Positions 1 through 9,142 are shown, numbered from the stretch's first letter. The stretch: 64,000 nucleotides of DNA from Carnobacterium divergens DSM 20623 (GCF_000744255.1 NZ_JQLO01000001.1:248001-312000); one strand, 5' to 3'. The notes: generated by a model from the letters alone, not told the origin. A program made the numbers and translations.

Positions 1-1
1 T

Positions 2-526
2 ACAAATCCTTTTTTTAAGAAACGAACAATTGCTGTTAATATTCCCTCTAGTGATGTGACAGATGATACTTATATAGAAAAACTTTGCCATTATTTGCAA
101 GCTAATCTAAATGCGCCAGAACGCTTGGAGTTTGAGATTGTTGAACGACCAGAGATACAGGATTTGGAACGAGCTAATCAAAATTTAGTTCAATTAAAAG
201 CATTAGGAATAAAAATTAGTTTAGACGATTTTGGACAAGGCTCATGTTCTTTGCAATATTTACACTCATTACCCGTTGATTGCTTAAAAATAGATCAAGC
301 TTTCATTCGCTCAACCGAACTAAAAGCAATGAAAATTATCGAATCGACGATTAAATTGGCTCATAGTTTGAATTTATCAGTGGTAGCAGAAGGTATAGAA
401 ACGCTAACTCAATTAAAACAAGTTCATGAACTAGGCTGTGATGTATTTCAAGGATATCTATTTGATTGCCCACTAAGTCTTTGTGAGCTAACAACTAAAA
501 ACAGAAAAAACGCAAGGCTCTTTTAA
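2..526 (+). CDS. EAL-domain protein, 3' part (probable c-di-GMP phosphodiesterase)
   Basis: The frame is open from base 2 through the window edge, so the N-terminus (including the EAL signature itself) lies outside. What remains is the C-terminal two thirds of an EAL domain: AVNIPSSDV, the Glu strand FEIVERPEI, the metal-binding DDFGQG, the Lys motif KIDQAFI, VVAEGIET and the closing FQGYLFD. These are the positions used by c-di-GMP phosphodiesterases. DDFGQG replaces the usual DDFGTG and the next residues (SCSL rather than YSSL) differ, so activity is likely but not certain. A second EAL protein of the same architecture lies at 21228. An intrinsic terminator follows directly. Confidence 0.85.
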   Translation, partial: TNPFFKKRTIAVNIPSSDVTDDTYIEKLCHYLQANLNAPERLEFEIVERPEIQDLERANQNLVQLKALGIKISLDDFGQGSCSLQYLHSLPVDCLKIDQAFIRSTELKAMKIIESTIKLAHSLNLSVVAEGIETLTQLKQVHELGCDVFQGYLFDCPLSLCELTTKNRKNARLF

Positions 527-546
527 AAGAGCCTTGCGTTTTTTTA
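508..546. terminator. Bidirectional intrinsic terminator
   Basis: Inverted repeat aacgcaaggctctttt / aaaagagccttgcgtt with A residues on the left and T residues on the right. It separates the EAL gene from the convergent ABC permease gene and can end both transcripts. Confidence 0.85.
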
Positions 547-547
547 A

Positions 548-1636
548 TTAAAAGCTTCTTTTTTTTAAAGCTTCTTTCTTGAATAGAAGGAACCAAGAAA
601 GGCTGCCACAAAAAGCGACACCAAATCCAAAGGACAGTAAATGATTAAGCCAGAAGAAGCGAGTAAGCTGAAGATTATAAAAATCAGCATAGAGCCAGTT
701 GCTTACTAGCATAAAAGGGACATAAAGACTGACAATCAGAATAAGAGGCTTATTTAATGTTGAAAATAAAATAAATTTACCGTTATTTTCTAACGAGAGT
801 TTTTTATAATAATGAGAAGATAACGCCACTAATAATCCAGTTGCCACACTATAAACTAAATAATACCAAATTGGAGGATGTTCCCCTTGAATTCCTGGAG
901 CTTTAAACAAACTAAAAACCCATGAATTACTTGCTATCCTAGAAATCGAACCATGTTGGTAATAATTCCATTTATCAAAAAGGGTGCGAAAGGTATTCAT
1001 AAAAAAGCCAATACTAATTGAAAATCCAATGCTAACAAAAATTAGAAAGAATACATCCCCGATGATGATAGCAAAAAACATCATCATGGAAAAAATTAAA
1101 CTATAAAATAATAAGCTTAATAATTGATTAGGTAAAAGTTCAAAAAATGTTGCATTGAAAAATTCGTTCGGAATTCTCATGTAAAGTAATCCGATAAAAA
1201 TTATTTTTCCAATGATTAAGCTGCCAAGAAGGGTACTAAAACCAAAAATCATTTTTGTTGAAAAAATCATTTTTTTCGAAAAACGACTAGCAAATAAAAA
1301 TTGATCGAAATCTGAAAATTTATCTAAAAAGAATAAACCAAAACTTAATAGTGCAATAGCAATCCATAAAATATGGGAGGGTTCATTAATAAAAGTAGTA
1401 AAAATTTTATTTGAAGATTGCCCCGGCGTATAAAATAAGGAAAAATCATAATCTTTTATCGTTTCCGTGCCTTCAGATAATTTGATTTGTTCAATTGTTG
1501 ATTGATAATTCTCGTTCCAGCTATTCACCTGATTAAGACCATTATATAAGTAAATTCCAACTACTGTTACAAAAAATAAACTCAATAATTTCCAATGGTG
1601 TTTCCAAAGTAAGCTATTCAAATCTTTATTCATCAC
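548..1636 (-). CDS. ABC transporter permease (YtrC/D-like)
   Basis: A 362-residue integral membrane protein with a hydrophobic segment near residues 15-30, a soluble stretch (about 31-85) and then about six further hydrophobic segments, e.g. ILWIAIALLSFGLFF. It starts 10 bases downstream of the ABC ATPase gene stop and belongs to the same regulator-ATPase-permease operon. This arrangement is that of YtrA-controlled exporters, which often respond to cell-wall-active compounds. The substrate cannot be read from the sequence. The assignment rests mainly on topology and operon position. Confidence 0.75.
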   Translation of the reverse strand: MMNKDLNSLLWKHHWKLLSLFFVTVVGIYLYNGLNQVNSWNENYQSTIEQIKLSEGTETIKDYDFSLFYTPGQSSNKIFTTFINEPSHILWIAIALLSFGLFFLDKFSDFDQFLFASRFSKKMIFSTKMIFGFSTLLGSLIIGKIIFIGLLYMRIPNEFFNATFFELLPNQLLSLLFYSLIFSMMMFFAIIIGDVFFLIFVSIGFSISIGFFMNTFRTLFDKWNYYQHGSISRIASNSWVFSLFKAPGIQGEHPPIWYYLVYSVATGLLVALSSHYYKKLSLENNGKFILFSTLNKPLILIVSLYVPFMLVSNWLYADFYNLQLTRFFWLNHLLSFGFGVAFCGSLSWFLLFKKEALKKRSF

Positions 1637-1645
1637 TCGTTCCTC

Positions 1646-2533
1646 CTAATTCATCATTTGGTAATCTGCATCTTTGGTGGATTGACTACGAATAATATCT
1701 TCAATAGAAACAGGTAGTCTATCAAATAATACAGGTTTCGTTTCTTTAATTTCATTTTCTAATTCTTGAGGCAATTCTTCAAATAAGTAAGTCAAAACAC
1801 GCCCCTCAACAGATAAAAGAGTAGCATTATCTTTTATAACAGAGGGAATGTCTTTTGTGACAAAAACAAATTGGACTTTAATAGCCGTTGAACGTAAGTG
1901 TTCTAAATAGAAATCTTTTGTTAAAGTTCCTTCTTTTAAAACTAAAATTCGGTCAGCAATGGTTTCCAGTTCTTGAAGTTGATGAGAGGCAATTAGAATA
2001 CTCACTTGATTTGTTGCAGCCTGTTTTAAAATAAAGGCTAACGCATGTTTCCTTTGAATTGTATCCAACCCATCTAACGGCTCATCTAACAAGAGATAAT
2101 TAGCTCCTGTAGCAAAAGCACTAATCAAACGAACCATTGTTTTAGTACCTTTTGATAATTTCCCATAACGTTCATCTAACGTTAGTTTGATTTTTTTGAG
2201 TTCTCGTTGAAATAAAGCTTGATCAAAATTTGGATAGACGATGTGGTAATAATTGCTGATTTCTTTTAATTTTAATGAATCAAAATAAGAAAGAGAATCT
2301 TGTAGTAAAAAAAGATGTTCTTTTTGTTCGGGAACCGTTTCAATCTCTTTCCCATCAATTAAAACGGAACCAGCATCTTTTTGATAAAGTCCAACCATGG
2401 TTTTAAATAAACTTGATTTTCCATTTCCATTCCGACCAATCAAACCCGTGATTTCTCCTGTTTTTAAGGTGAAATGAATATCCTTTAATGAAAATGAGGC
2501 ACTAACTTTTTTTGATAAATGTTGAATGTCCAT
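1646..2533 (-). CDS. ABC transporter ATP-binding protein (YtrB-like)
   Basis: Nucleotide-binding subunit: Walker A GRNGNGKSS, signature LSKGTK (a variant of LSGGQ), Walker B LLLDEPLDGLD and H-loop IASHQ. A longer frame begins at 2572, but the ATG at 2533 has an AAAGGAG ribosome site seven bases upstream and begins right after the GntR gene stop (2538), so I chose it (295 aa). The C-terminal 90 residues after the ATPase core are non-conserved, as in many drug/bacteriocin-type ABC ATPases. It should pair with the permease encoded immediately downstream. Confidence 0.88.
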   Translation of the reverse strand: MDIQHLSKKVSASFSLKDIHFTLKTGEITGLIGRNGNGKSSLFKTMVGLYQKDAGSVLIDGKEIETVPEQKEHLFLLQDSLSYFDSLKLKEISNYYHIVYPNFDQALFQRELKKIKLTLDERYGKLSKGTKTMVRLISAFATGANYLLLDEPLDGLDTIQRKHALAFILKQAATNQVSILIASHQLQELETIADRILVLKEGTLTKDFYLEHLRSTAIKVQFVFVTKDIPSVIKDNATLLSVEGRVLTYLFEELPQELENEIKETKPVLFDRLPVSIEDIIRSQSTKDADYQMMN

Positions 2534-2537
2534 TGGC

Positions 2538-2918
2538 TTACTCCTTTTTGAGTTTTTTATAGTTTTCTTCAATCCATGCTGTTAATGTTTCTTTGGGAAT
2601 TTCCAAGTAAAGAGCTTCTATACAAAATTCTTCCAATTGTTTTTGAAGTTTTAACTCTAATTCGGTATTGATGGGATTTGTTTGCCGTTCAGCTATATAG
2701 GTTCCTTTTCCTCTTAACGTTTCAATCACACCTTGACGCTCTAATTCTTGATAAGCTTTACTGATTGTATTTGGATTTACTAAAATAGTTCCAGCCATTT
2801 CACGTACAGACGGAAGCTTGTCGCCTGGTAATAATATTTTAGCTAAACATTGCTGTTTGATTGCTGATATGATTTGTTCATAATAAGGATGAGGGCTGCG
2901 GGGATCAATTTTAATCAT
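2538..2918 (-). CDS. GntR-family regulator, YtrA subfamily
   Basis: A 126-residue protein with an N-terminal winged helix typical of GntR (PHPYYEQIISAIKQQ, GDKLPSVREMA, NPNTISKAYQELERQGVIETLRGKG) and only a short helical tail instead of a large effector domain. This is the YtrA size class, almost always the first gene of an ABC exporter operon, as here. It probably represses its own operon through the inverted repeat at 2955-2977. Confidence 0.9.
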   Translation of the reverse strand: MIKIDPRSPHPYYEQIISAIKQQCLAKILLPGDKLPSVREMAGTILVNPNTISKAYQELERQGVIETLRGKGTYIAERQTNPINTELELKLQKQLEEFCIEALYLEIPKETLTAWIEENYKKLKKE

Positions 2919-2954
2919 AGTCAGACTCCTTCTGTACAGTTGTTTTTGTATTAT

Positions 2955-2990
2955 GTGTACTATTGTAACTAGTACACGTTAGAATGTAAA
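2955..2990 (-). promoter_or_regulatory. Promoter and operator of the ytrA-like operon
   Basis: On the minus strand there is a -35 TTTACA (2985-2990), a 17-base spacer and a -10 TACAAT (2962-2967). A perfect inverted repeat GTGTACTA / TAGTACAC (2955-2962 and 2970-2977, 7-base gap) covers the -10 and part of the spacer. That is a natural position for autorepression by the GntR regulator. Promoter and dyad are seen; the binding protein is inferred. Confidence 0.7.
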
Positions 2991-3059
2991 GAAATTTTAA
3001 AAAAAATTAAGTAATTATCTGGAAGTGTAGAGTTTATAATAGGGAAAGAGGTGAGAAGG

Positions 3060-4238
3060 ATGCGGAAAATTAGTTTAGCAATCATAGGTTTAAGTTTAGT
3101 TATAATAGGTGGAGTATTCCTTGCAACACCTCCCAAAAAAGAGAGCTTTGCAGCAAGCGCCTCGCATTCAAAGATTGGACTATACAAGTTAAAAGAAAAT
3201 GGCTTAGCACTGGATACGAATGATTCAGAAAAGTTAGTACCAAATCTTGATAATCCTAATGATGGAAATAAAACTCCTGAATTAACTACTAAAATTGAAA
3301 ATTTAATCCATCCAAAAGAATTTAACGGAACATTACTAGTCATTAAAAATAGAAAAGTCTTGCTAAATAAAGGCTACGGATATGCAAATAAAGAAATCAA
3401 CCAATTAAATACCTTTCAATCACTGTATTACATTGGCTCGATCGAAAAAAGTATTACGGCAACGGCTATTATGAAATTAGTAGATGAAGGAAAAATAAAA
3501 TTAACCGATCCTATCAAAAAGTATTACCCTACTATTAATGACAATGGTATCATCACAGTTAAACAATTATTAACCCATACGTCAGGAATTGTTGGAATGA
3601 AGAAAACAGGGCAACAAGTGACCCACAATGGCGCAGTTCAAGAGGTGTTAGACCAATTAAAAATTGTTAATAACGGACACTGGCACTATACCGATGACGA
3701 TTATACACTATTAGCAGGAATTGTTGAACGTGCTTCAGGCACAGATTACACCACCTACGTGACTAAGAATATTATCGAAAAAGCCAATTTATCCCACACC
3801 GGTTTTTATGATAGCTTTGATACAGACCTCTTTCATACGGTAGCTTACCAAAAAGTAGGAAATCAAGCCTATCAGCCACTTCCTATCACCAAAGGAAGCC
3901 TGTCTGAAGAATTTGGGGCTGGAAATATGTACATGACAGCAGGTGATTTAGTTAAATTCAACCAAGCGTTAGTGGATGGAAAATTAATCAGTAAAACAAG
4001 TTTAGATCAAATGCAAACGCCAGGATCATCCGAATCTTCCTACGGTTTTGGCATGTACCTTGGAGAAAAAACAAAATATAGCCACGGTGTGCTTGGTGGA
4101 TATCATAGTTTAATATTGATTTCAAAGGATGGCAACGATGGCGTTGTTGTGATGGCAAATGAAAAAACGCCCTTTGATATTCTTCAAACAGCGGGTGCTA
4201 TTTTAAAAGAAGCAGACAAAGTAGAAACCATCGATTAA
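3060..4238 (+). CDS. Membrane-anchored serine hydrolase, beta-lactamase/PBP-like
   Basis: A 392-residue protein with an N-terminal signal/anchor (IIGLSLVIIGGVFLATPP) and an extracellular class-C beta-lactamase-like domain. The nucleophile motif SxxK is SIEK (in YYIGSIEKSITATAI), the second motif reads YTD where YxN is usual, and the third is HGVLGGYHS (HxG type). Such proteins include D-alanyl esterases and peptidases acting on the wall. Penicillin resistance cannot be inferred. The start at 3060 was chosen over the GTG at 3051 because GAGGTG then lies at ribosome-site distance. A TATAAT at 3035-3040 may be its -10. Single gene ended by a strong terminator. Confidence 0.8.
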   Translation: MRKISLAIIGLSLVIIGGVFLATPPKKESFAASASHSKIGLYKLKENGLALDTNDSEKLVPNLDNPNDGNKTPELTTKIENLIHPKEFNGTLLVIKNRKVLLNKGYGYANKEINQLNTFQSLYYIGSIEKSITATAIMKLVDEGKIKLTDPIKKYYPTINDNGIITVKQLLTHTSGIVGMKKTGQQVTHNGAVQEVLDQLKIVNNGHWHYTDDDYTLLAGIVERASGTDYTTYVTKNIIEKANLSHTGFYDSFDTDLFHTVAYQKVGNQAYQPLPITKGSLSEEFGAGNMYMTAGDLVKFNQALVDGKLISKTSLDQMQTPGSSESSYGFGMYLGEKTKYSHGVLGGYHSLILISKDGNDGVVVMANEKTPFDILQTAGAILKEADKVETID

Positions 4239-4242
4239 AAAA

Positions 4243-4286
4243 GAGGTTAAAATCACAAAAATAAGTGATTTTAACCTCTTTTTTTT
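4243..4286 (+). terminator. Intrinsic terminator
   Basis: Perfect 14-bp stem gaggttaaaatcac / gtgattttaacctc followed by eight T residues, just after the serine hydrolase stop. Confidence 0.9.
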
Positions 4287-4438
4287 ATAAATACATAAAA
4301 AAATAAAAAAAGTTGATTTAAATGCTTGCAATTTAGTTCAAAAAGGAGTAAATTTATTCATGGATATAGAATATCTCTAATAGATAGCGAATGTATCTGA
4401 TTAGAGGCATTATTTTAAAGCTGAAAAGAGGCGAAATC

Positions 4439-4966
4439 ATGAAGCTGACAAAAGGCTTGGAACAAGCTGTCTGTGTGATTGCGTTATTAGCAACCCAAGA
4501 TCAAGAGATACCCGTTTCTTCACACATTATCAATTATCGGTTACAAGGCTCACCAACCTATTTGAAAAAATTAATGCGCAAGTTGGTAGTCAATAATCTT
4601 GTAACATCAGTATCAGGTATCAATGGTGGATTTTCACTGGCGAAAGCACCTGAAAAAATAACGATATTGGAAATTATTGAAGCGTTAGAAGGACCTGTGA
4701 TCACGTATCCAAATACAGGTTTAATCAACATGGTATTTCAAGATATGCAGCCTGTTGCCAATCAAGGAGATTTGGTATTAATGGATGTATTTCACGAAGC
4801 GGACAAGTATTACTCGGATTATTTAGGGAAGCAGACAGTTGAAGATTTGATCCAAGAAACGTTAGGACTTCGTGAAATTCCAATTTTAAATTGGAACGAT
4901 TTAGCTGAAAAAAAAGGGTTACTAAGAAAGGTGTTGAAAAACGTCAATGGAAATGATGAAAAATGA
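4439..4966 (+). CDS. Rrf2-family transcriptional regulator
   Basis: The N-terminal winged helix matches Rrf2: TKGLEQAVCVIALLA, YLKKLMRKLV, the wing SGINGGFSLAK and ITILEIIEALEGP. The three clustered cysteines used by iron-sulfur Rrf2 sensors (IscR, NsrR) are absent, so it is more likely a non-cluster repressor. The start at 4439 is chosen for the AAAGAGG upstream; an upstream ATG at 4391 has no clear ribosome site. The end overlaps the next gene by 20 bases, so the two are co-translated and it probably controls the YhgE-like gene. Confidence 0.85.
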   Translation: MKLTKGLEQAVCVIALLATQDQEIPVSSHIINYRLQGSPTYLKKLMRKLVVNNLVTSVSGINGGFSLAKAPEKITILEIIEALEGPVITYPNTGLINMVFQDMQPVANQGDLVLMDVFHEADKYYSDYLGKQTVEDLIQETLGLREIPILNWNDLAEKKGLLRKVLKNVNGNDEK

Positions 4967-7610
4967 ATGGAAAAAACTTGCCGGCAATAAATTATTACTA
5001 ATCTCATTTGTCGTGATTATGTTTATTCCTATCTTATACGCAGGATTCTTCTTGAAATCAGTGTGGGATCCATATGGTAAAACAGGTGAATTACCTGTTG
5101 CAGTTGTAAATTTAGATGAATCAGTCGACTATCAAGGGAAAACATTAGATGTCGGGGATCAACTAGTTGAGAATTTAAAGAAAAATGATTTATTAGATTG
5201 GCATTTCGTTTCAGAAAAAGCCGCTAAAGAAGGTATTAAAGATCGTAAGTACTATATGGTCGTGACGTTACCAAAGAATTTTTCTAAAAATGCTTCAACA
5301 CTATTAGACAAAGAACCAAAGAAAATGAATATCACTTATGAAACAAATGGCTCATTAAACTATATCGGTGAAGTTATTGGCGAGACGGCGGCTAAGCAAT
5401 TAAAAAGCGAAGTTTCAGCTAATGTAACAAAAGCCTATGCAGAATCAATTTTCGGTCAAATTGAAAAAGTTGGGGACGGCTTTACACAAGCGGCAGATGG
5501 TTCTAAAAAACTAGATGACGGAACAAAACAATTAACTGATGGAAACAAACAAATCACAGAAAACTTACAAAAATTAGCATCAAGTACCGTAACCTTCAGC
5601 GAAGGTGCAGAAAAACTAGAAGTCGGTTTAAATCAATATACAGACGGTGTGGCTCAACTTGATTCAGGAGCAACCAAATTAAATGATGGAATCGGACAAT
5701 TAGCTTCTAACGTCGGACCCCTTCAAACAGGTGTCGGTCAATTAAACGATGGTTCACAAACCTTAGCAAATGGCGTTGGCGCTTATACAGCAGGTGTGGG
5801 TCAGTTAGCCGATGGAAGCAATCAATTAGTTGCAAACAACGGCAAATTACAAGCAGGTGTTGCACAATTAAACGGTGGTGTTGATCAACTAGCAAATGGT
5901 GTTCAAGAAATGTCTAGCCAAATTGATCAAGCAAAACTAGCTCAATTGATTGAAGTACTGCCACAATTAAATGCAGGTATTCATCAATTGCAAACTCAAT
6001 TAGGTAATAGTGGAGCAATTGATCAATCAAAAATTAAAGAAGATTTAACAACTATTAGAACAAACTTAGGTGGAATTGAAGGTGATTTAACAAACCTAGA
6101 TAGTCAAAACCAAGAAAATCAAACAAAAACAGTAACAGCCATTCAAAAAACAGCAGCTTATCAAAGTTTATCAGATGCTGAAAAACAAGAATTAGTTAAT
6201 GCAGTTAAAACTGAATTAGGTACGCAAGCACAAACGCAAGAAGCAACAGCAAAAGCGATTGGTGAAAAAGCAACAGCAGCTGGAGCAGCGACTCAAGCAA
6301 CTGGAGCAGATATTCAAACTCTAGCAGCAGGTCTAACTACACAATTAAGTGAACTAAAATCTGGTGTCGATAAATTAGCGGCAGGTTCGGAAGCTTTACC
6401 AGGGGCTGTAAAAGCAGCACAAGGTTTATCTAACATTAAAACGGCTTTAGATCAACAACTAGCACCAGGTTTAGGTAAAATCCAAAATGGATTAAAAGGT
6501 GATACTGGTTTGGTTTCAGGAATCAATGCTTACACAAATGGCGTAGCATCTCTTAAATCAGGAAGCCAACAATTAACAGCAAACTCTAGCGCTCTTAACA
6601 GTGGAGCCAACGCTCTAAACGGCGGAATCGGTCAAATTTCTGGTAAATTACCAGACTTAATCAGTGGCGTGACTCAACTAAATGACGGCTCAAGTCAATT
6701 AGCACAAGGAACAGCTAAATTAACTGAAAACTCTCCACAATTAAATAGCGGGATTGGTCAATTAGCTGATGGGTCAACACAAATCCAATCAGGCTCAAGC
6801 CAATTAGCTGACGGTTCAGGTACATTAGGTACTGGTTTAGGAACCCTAAAAGACGGTACAAAAGAATTATCATCTAAATTAAAAGATGGTGCTAAAGAAG
6901 TAAACGGGATTACAGCAACAGATAAAACCTTCGATATGCTTGCGAGTCCAGATAAATTGACTCATAAAGAATACAGCCATGTTGAAAACTACGGTGCAGC
7001 TCTTGCTCCATACGTTTTATCATTAGCTTTATATGTTGGAGCGTTAGTCTTCAACTTTATCTTCCCAATCCGTAAAATTTCAATGACAGGTCAATCAAGC
7101 TTCTCATGGTGGTTAAGCAAATTCTCAATCGGTTTGGTTGCAGCAGTTGCAATGGCAGTGGTTGAAGCAGGCTTAATCCTAGCATTAGGCTTACATGTTG
7201 AGTCTGTTGCCCAATTTATGACAATGGCAATCGTAACCTCAATTGCTTACATGTTCTTGATTATGACGTTAGCCATGACATTTGATAACCCAGGACGTTT
7301 CATCGGAATGGTCTTATTAATTGTTCAACTTGGTGGAGCTGGTGGTACATTCCCAATTCCATTAACAAATAACTTCTTCAAAGCGATTCACCCATACTTG
7401 CCAATGTCTCATTCAATTTATGGATTTAGAGAAGCAATCAGTGGTGGATTAGGACAAGGTGTCTTTGTAAGTAGCGCATTGATCTTGTTGGCAATCTTCG
7501 TTGTCTTCAGTGGATTATTATTCCTTTCAATGAACTGGTTACAAAAAAGACATTTAGATGACGTCTCACAACTTGATGACAATCAAAAATTACAAGCTTT
7601 AGAAGACTAA
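4947..7610 (+). CDS. YhgE/Pip-like membrane protein with long Gly-Leu repeat ectodomain
   Basis: An 887-residue protein of the YhgE/phage-infection-protein (Pip) family. One N-terminal membrane segment (residues about 14-34) leads into a large extracellular region. From about residue 175 to 650 this contains many degenerate repeats of the type GxxQLxDGxxxL (e.g. GVGQLNDGSQTLANG, GVGQLADGSNQLVANN), interrupted by an Ala/Gln-rich coiled segment near residues 370-460. About five to six membrane segments form the C-terminus, ABC-2 permease style. Family members include phage receptors and accessory parts of type VII secretion-like systems. The exact role here is not shown. Co-transcribed with the Rrf2 gene and followed by a terminator. 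Confidence 0.85.
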   Translation: MEMMKNEWKKLAGNKLLLISFVVIMFIPILYAGFFLKSVWDPYGKTGELPVAVVNLDESVDYQGKTLDVGDQLVENLKKNDLLDWHFVSEKAAKEGIKDRKYYMVVTLPKNFSKNASTLLDKEPKKMNITYETNGSLNYIGEVIGETAAKQLKSEVSANVTKAYAESIFGQIEKVGDGFTQAADGSKKLDDGTKQLTDGNKQITENLQKLASSTVTFSEGAEKLEVGLNQYTDGVAQLDSGATKLNDGIGQLASNVGPLQTGVGQLNDGSQTLANGVGAYTAGVGQLADGSNQLVANNGKLQAGVAQLNGGVDQLANGVQEMSSQIDQAKLAQLIEVLPQLNAGIHQLQTQLGNSGAIDQSKIKEDLTTIRTNLGGIEGDLTNLDSQNQENQTKTVTAIQKTAAYQSLSDAEKQELVNAVKTELGTQAQTQEATAKAIGEKATAAGAATQATGADIQTLAAGLTTQLSELKSGVDKLAAGSEALPGAVKAAQGLSNIKTALDQQLAPGLGKIQNGLKGDTGLVSGINAYTNGVASLKSGSQQLTANSSALNSGANALNGGIGQISGKLPDLISGVTQLNDGSSQLAQGTAKLTENSPQLNSGIGQLADGSTQIQSGSSQLADGSGTLGTGLGTLKDGTKELSSKLKDGAKEVNGITATDKTFDMLASPDKLTHKEYSHVENYGAALAPYVLSLALYVGALVFNFIFPIRKISMTGQSSFSWWLSKFSIGLVAAVAMAVVEAGLILALGLHVESVAQFMTMAIVTSIAYMFLIMTLAMTFDNPGRFIGMVLLIVQLGGAGGTFPIPLTNNFFKAIHPYLPMSHSIYGFREAISGGLGQGVFVSSALILLAIFVVFSGLLFLSMNWLQKRHLDDVSQLDDNQKLQALED

Positions 7611-7617
7611 ACTTGAA

Positions 7618-7655
7618 ACAAGATAAAACCTAAATGGTTTTATCTTGTTTTTTTG
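7618..7655 (+). terminator. Intrinsic terminator
   Basis: Stem acaagataaaacc / ggttttatcttgt with a five-base loop and a T run, directly after the YhgE-like gene. Confidence 0.9.
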
Positions 7656-7693
7656 TTATACTAAAAAGAAATGGGGCTAAAAGGAGGAACCAA

Positions 7694-8083
7694 ATGTTAC
7701 ATCATCTTGATTTATACGTTAAAGATTTGCCGAAGCAAAAAGCCTTTTGGAGCCAATTTTTAAAAGCCTTAGGGTATCAAGAATACCAAAATTGGGATAC
7801 GGGGATCAGCTGGAAAAAAGAAAACTTTTATTTTGTGATTTCAATTGGAGATGGTAAAATGATTGAAACGCCTTATGTGAAAGGTGGGATCGGTTTGAAT
7901 CATGTCGCATTTGCAACTGAAACAAAAAAACAAGTAGATACTTTAAGAAAACAGATACCGTCCTTTGGTGGAACGCTTTTGTACGATGATGAGTATCCAT
8001 TTGCAGGCGGGCCTCATCACTATGCCTTGTATTTCCAAGACCCAGAAGGAATGAAGATGGAATTGGTCGCTATTGAAAGTTGA
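7694..8083 (+). CDS. VOC (glyoxalase/bleomycin-resistance fold) protein
   Basis: A 129-residue single VOC module set: MLHHLDLYVKDL at the start, GLNHVAFAT in the middle and DPEGMKMELV at the end, giving the His/His/Glu pattern usual for the metal site. An AAGGAGG eight bases before the ATG at 7694 fixes the start. Substrate unknown; small VOC proteins of this type are often dioxygenase- or lyase-like. It is 12 bases before a GNAT gene and probably in one operon with it. Confidence 0.8.
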   Translation: MLHHLDLYVKDLPKQKAFWSQFLKALGYQEYQNWDTGISWKKENFYFVISIGDGKMIETPYVKGGIGLNHVAFATETKKQVDTLRKQIPSFGGTLLYDDEYPFAGGPHHYALYFQDPEGMKMELVAIES

Positions 8084-8095
8084 AGGGAGAATAAA

Positions 8096-8554
8096 ATGAA
8101 GTATGTATCGATTAGAGAGAATCCGGCGTACGCAGAGAAAGCCATTTGCTACTTTCAAGAAAAGTGGGGAAGTGAAGAGACGAATTTGTTGTACGAAGAC
8201 TGCATTACCTCTTGTCTCACATCCCCATCAAAGTTACCACAATGGTATTTATTGCTAAAAGACGAGACGATTGTAGGGTGTGCAGGATTGATTCCAAATG
8301 ATTTTATTAGTCGGATGGACTTATATCCATGGCTCTGTGCGCTATATATTGAAGAAGAATTTCGTGGAAATAGCTATGGAAAATTGTTGATCGAGCACGT
8401 TAAAACTGAAACTAAAAAATTAGGGTTTGAAACATTGTATTTATGTACAGACCATACCTCTTACTATGAAAAGTATCAATTTGACTATCTAGGAGTAGGG
8501 TACCATCCTTGGGGCGAAAGTAGCCGTATTTACCAAACGAAACTTGTAGAATAA
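8096..8554 (+). CDS. GNAT-family N-acetyltransferase
   Basis: 152 residues with the GNAT core: LYIEEEFRGNSYGKLLIEHV contains the acetyl-CoA pyrophosphate loop (RGNSYGK; consensus R/QxxGxG/A), followed by LGFETLYLCTDHTSYYEKYQF. Substrate unknown. Preceded by GAAGGGAG. It follows the VOC gene closely and ends in a terminator. Confidence 0.85.
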   Translation: MKYVSIRENPAYAEKAICYFQEKWGSEETNLLYEDCITSCLTSPSKLPQWYLLLKDETIVGCAGLIPNDFISRMDLYPWLCALYIEEEFRGNSYGKLLIEHVKTETKKLGFETLYLCTDHTSYYEKYQFDYLGVGYHPWGESSRIYQTKLVE

Positions 8555-8559
8555 AAAGA

Positions 8560-8592
8560 AGCGCTACTCTATAACAGAGAGGCGCTTTTTAA
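8560..8592. terminator. Bidirectional intrinsic terminator
   Basis: Stem agcgctactct / agagaggcgct with one mismatch and a T run, between the convergent GNAT and small membrane-protein genes. Confidence 0.75.
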
Positions 8593-8981
8593 CTTTCATT
8601 TTCTATTTGGTTAGCGACAACACGTTGAAGCGCGTAAATTTTTTCTTCGGCATCATCATAAAGATCTAGCGTATCGTTGCTTGTTAAAGTAAAAATAAGT
8701 TGATAGCCATAGTGATCTTCAAAAATAAGTTTAGAACTACTTTGTTTTAATAAATGCCCTTCAATTGGGAGGTTATTTAAAAAGAATTCCATTTTGGGTG
8801 AAATCTCTAAAATTGTTTCGGTTGACTGATTGATAAAATGCCCTTTCCAAGATCCGATAAATTTAGATTTAGTTGAAAGCGTAGGAGCTTGAACTTTTTG
8901 ATTTTTTAAAAAGAATGAGCCGGTAATTCCTGCAAGCATAGATAAACCAAGAATAACTTGTAAATGTTTCTTTTTTGCCAT
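8589..8981 (-). CDS. Hypothetical membrane-anchored small protein
   Basis: 130 residues. The N-terminus has lysines followed by a hydrophobic stretch (LQVILGLSMLAGITGSFFL), so an anchor or uncleaved signal. The rest (SKFIGSWKGHFINQS, LYDDAEEKIYALQRV) looks like a small beta-rich extracellular domain of the type that begins with a W-x-G strand. No known family was recognised. Monocistronic, ATG with AAGGTGACATC upstream. Confidence 0.6.
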   Translation of the reverse strand: MAKKKHLQVILGLSMLAGITGSFFLKNQKVQAPTLSTKSKFIGSWKGHFINQSTETILEISPKMEFFLNNLPIEGHLLKQSSSKLIFEDHYGYQLIFTLTSNDTLDLYDDAEEKIYALQRVVANQIENES

Positions 8982-9142
8982 GATGTCACCTTCCCGTTAC
9001 AAAGATAAGTACCTCTTTCTATTATAATCTAATTGATGAGAAAATAGAAGTTATCTAATGAATATTATTATAATAAAACGAAGAGGGACTATCGTTTTCT
9101 TTTTATTTTTTTGTTAAAAATTGAATGGAAAACTACTATTTT

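Noticed and set aside
5707-5895. Minus-strand open frame within the YhgE-like gene
   Set aside because: It arises from the repetitive Gly-Gln-Leu codons of the sense strand and has no start signals.
5480-6900. Tandem DNA repeats in the YhgE-like gene as a possible CRISPR-like array
   Set aside because: The repeats are protein-level and degenerate, in frame and without regular spacers.
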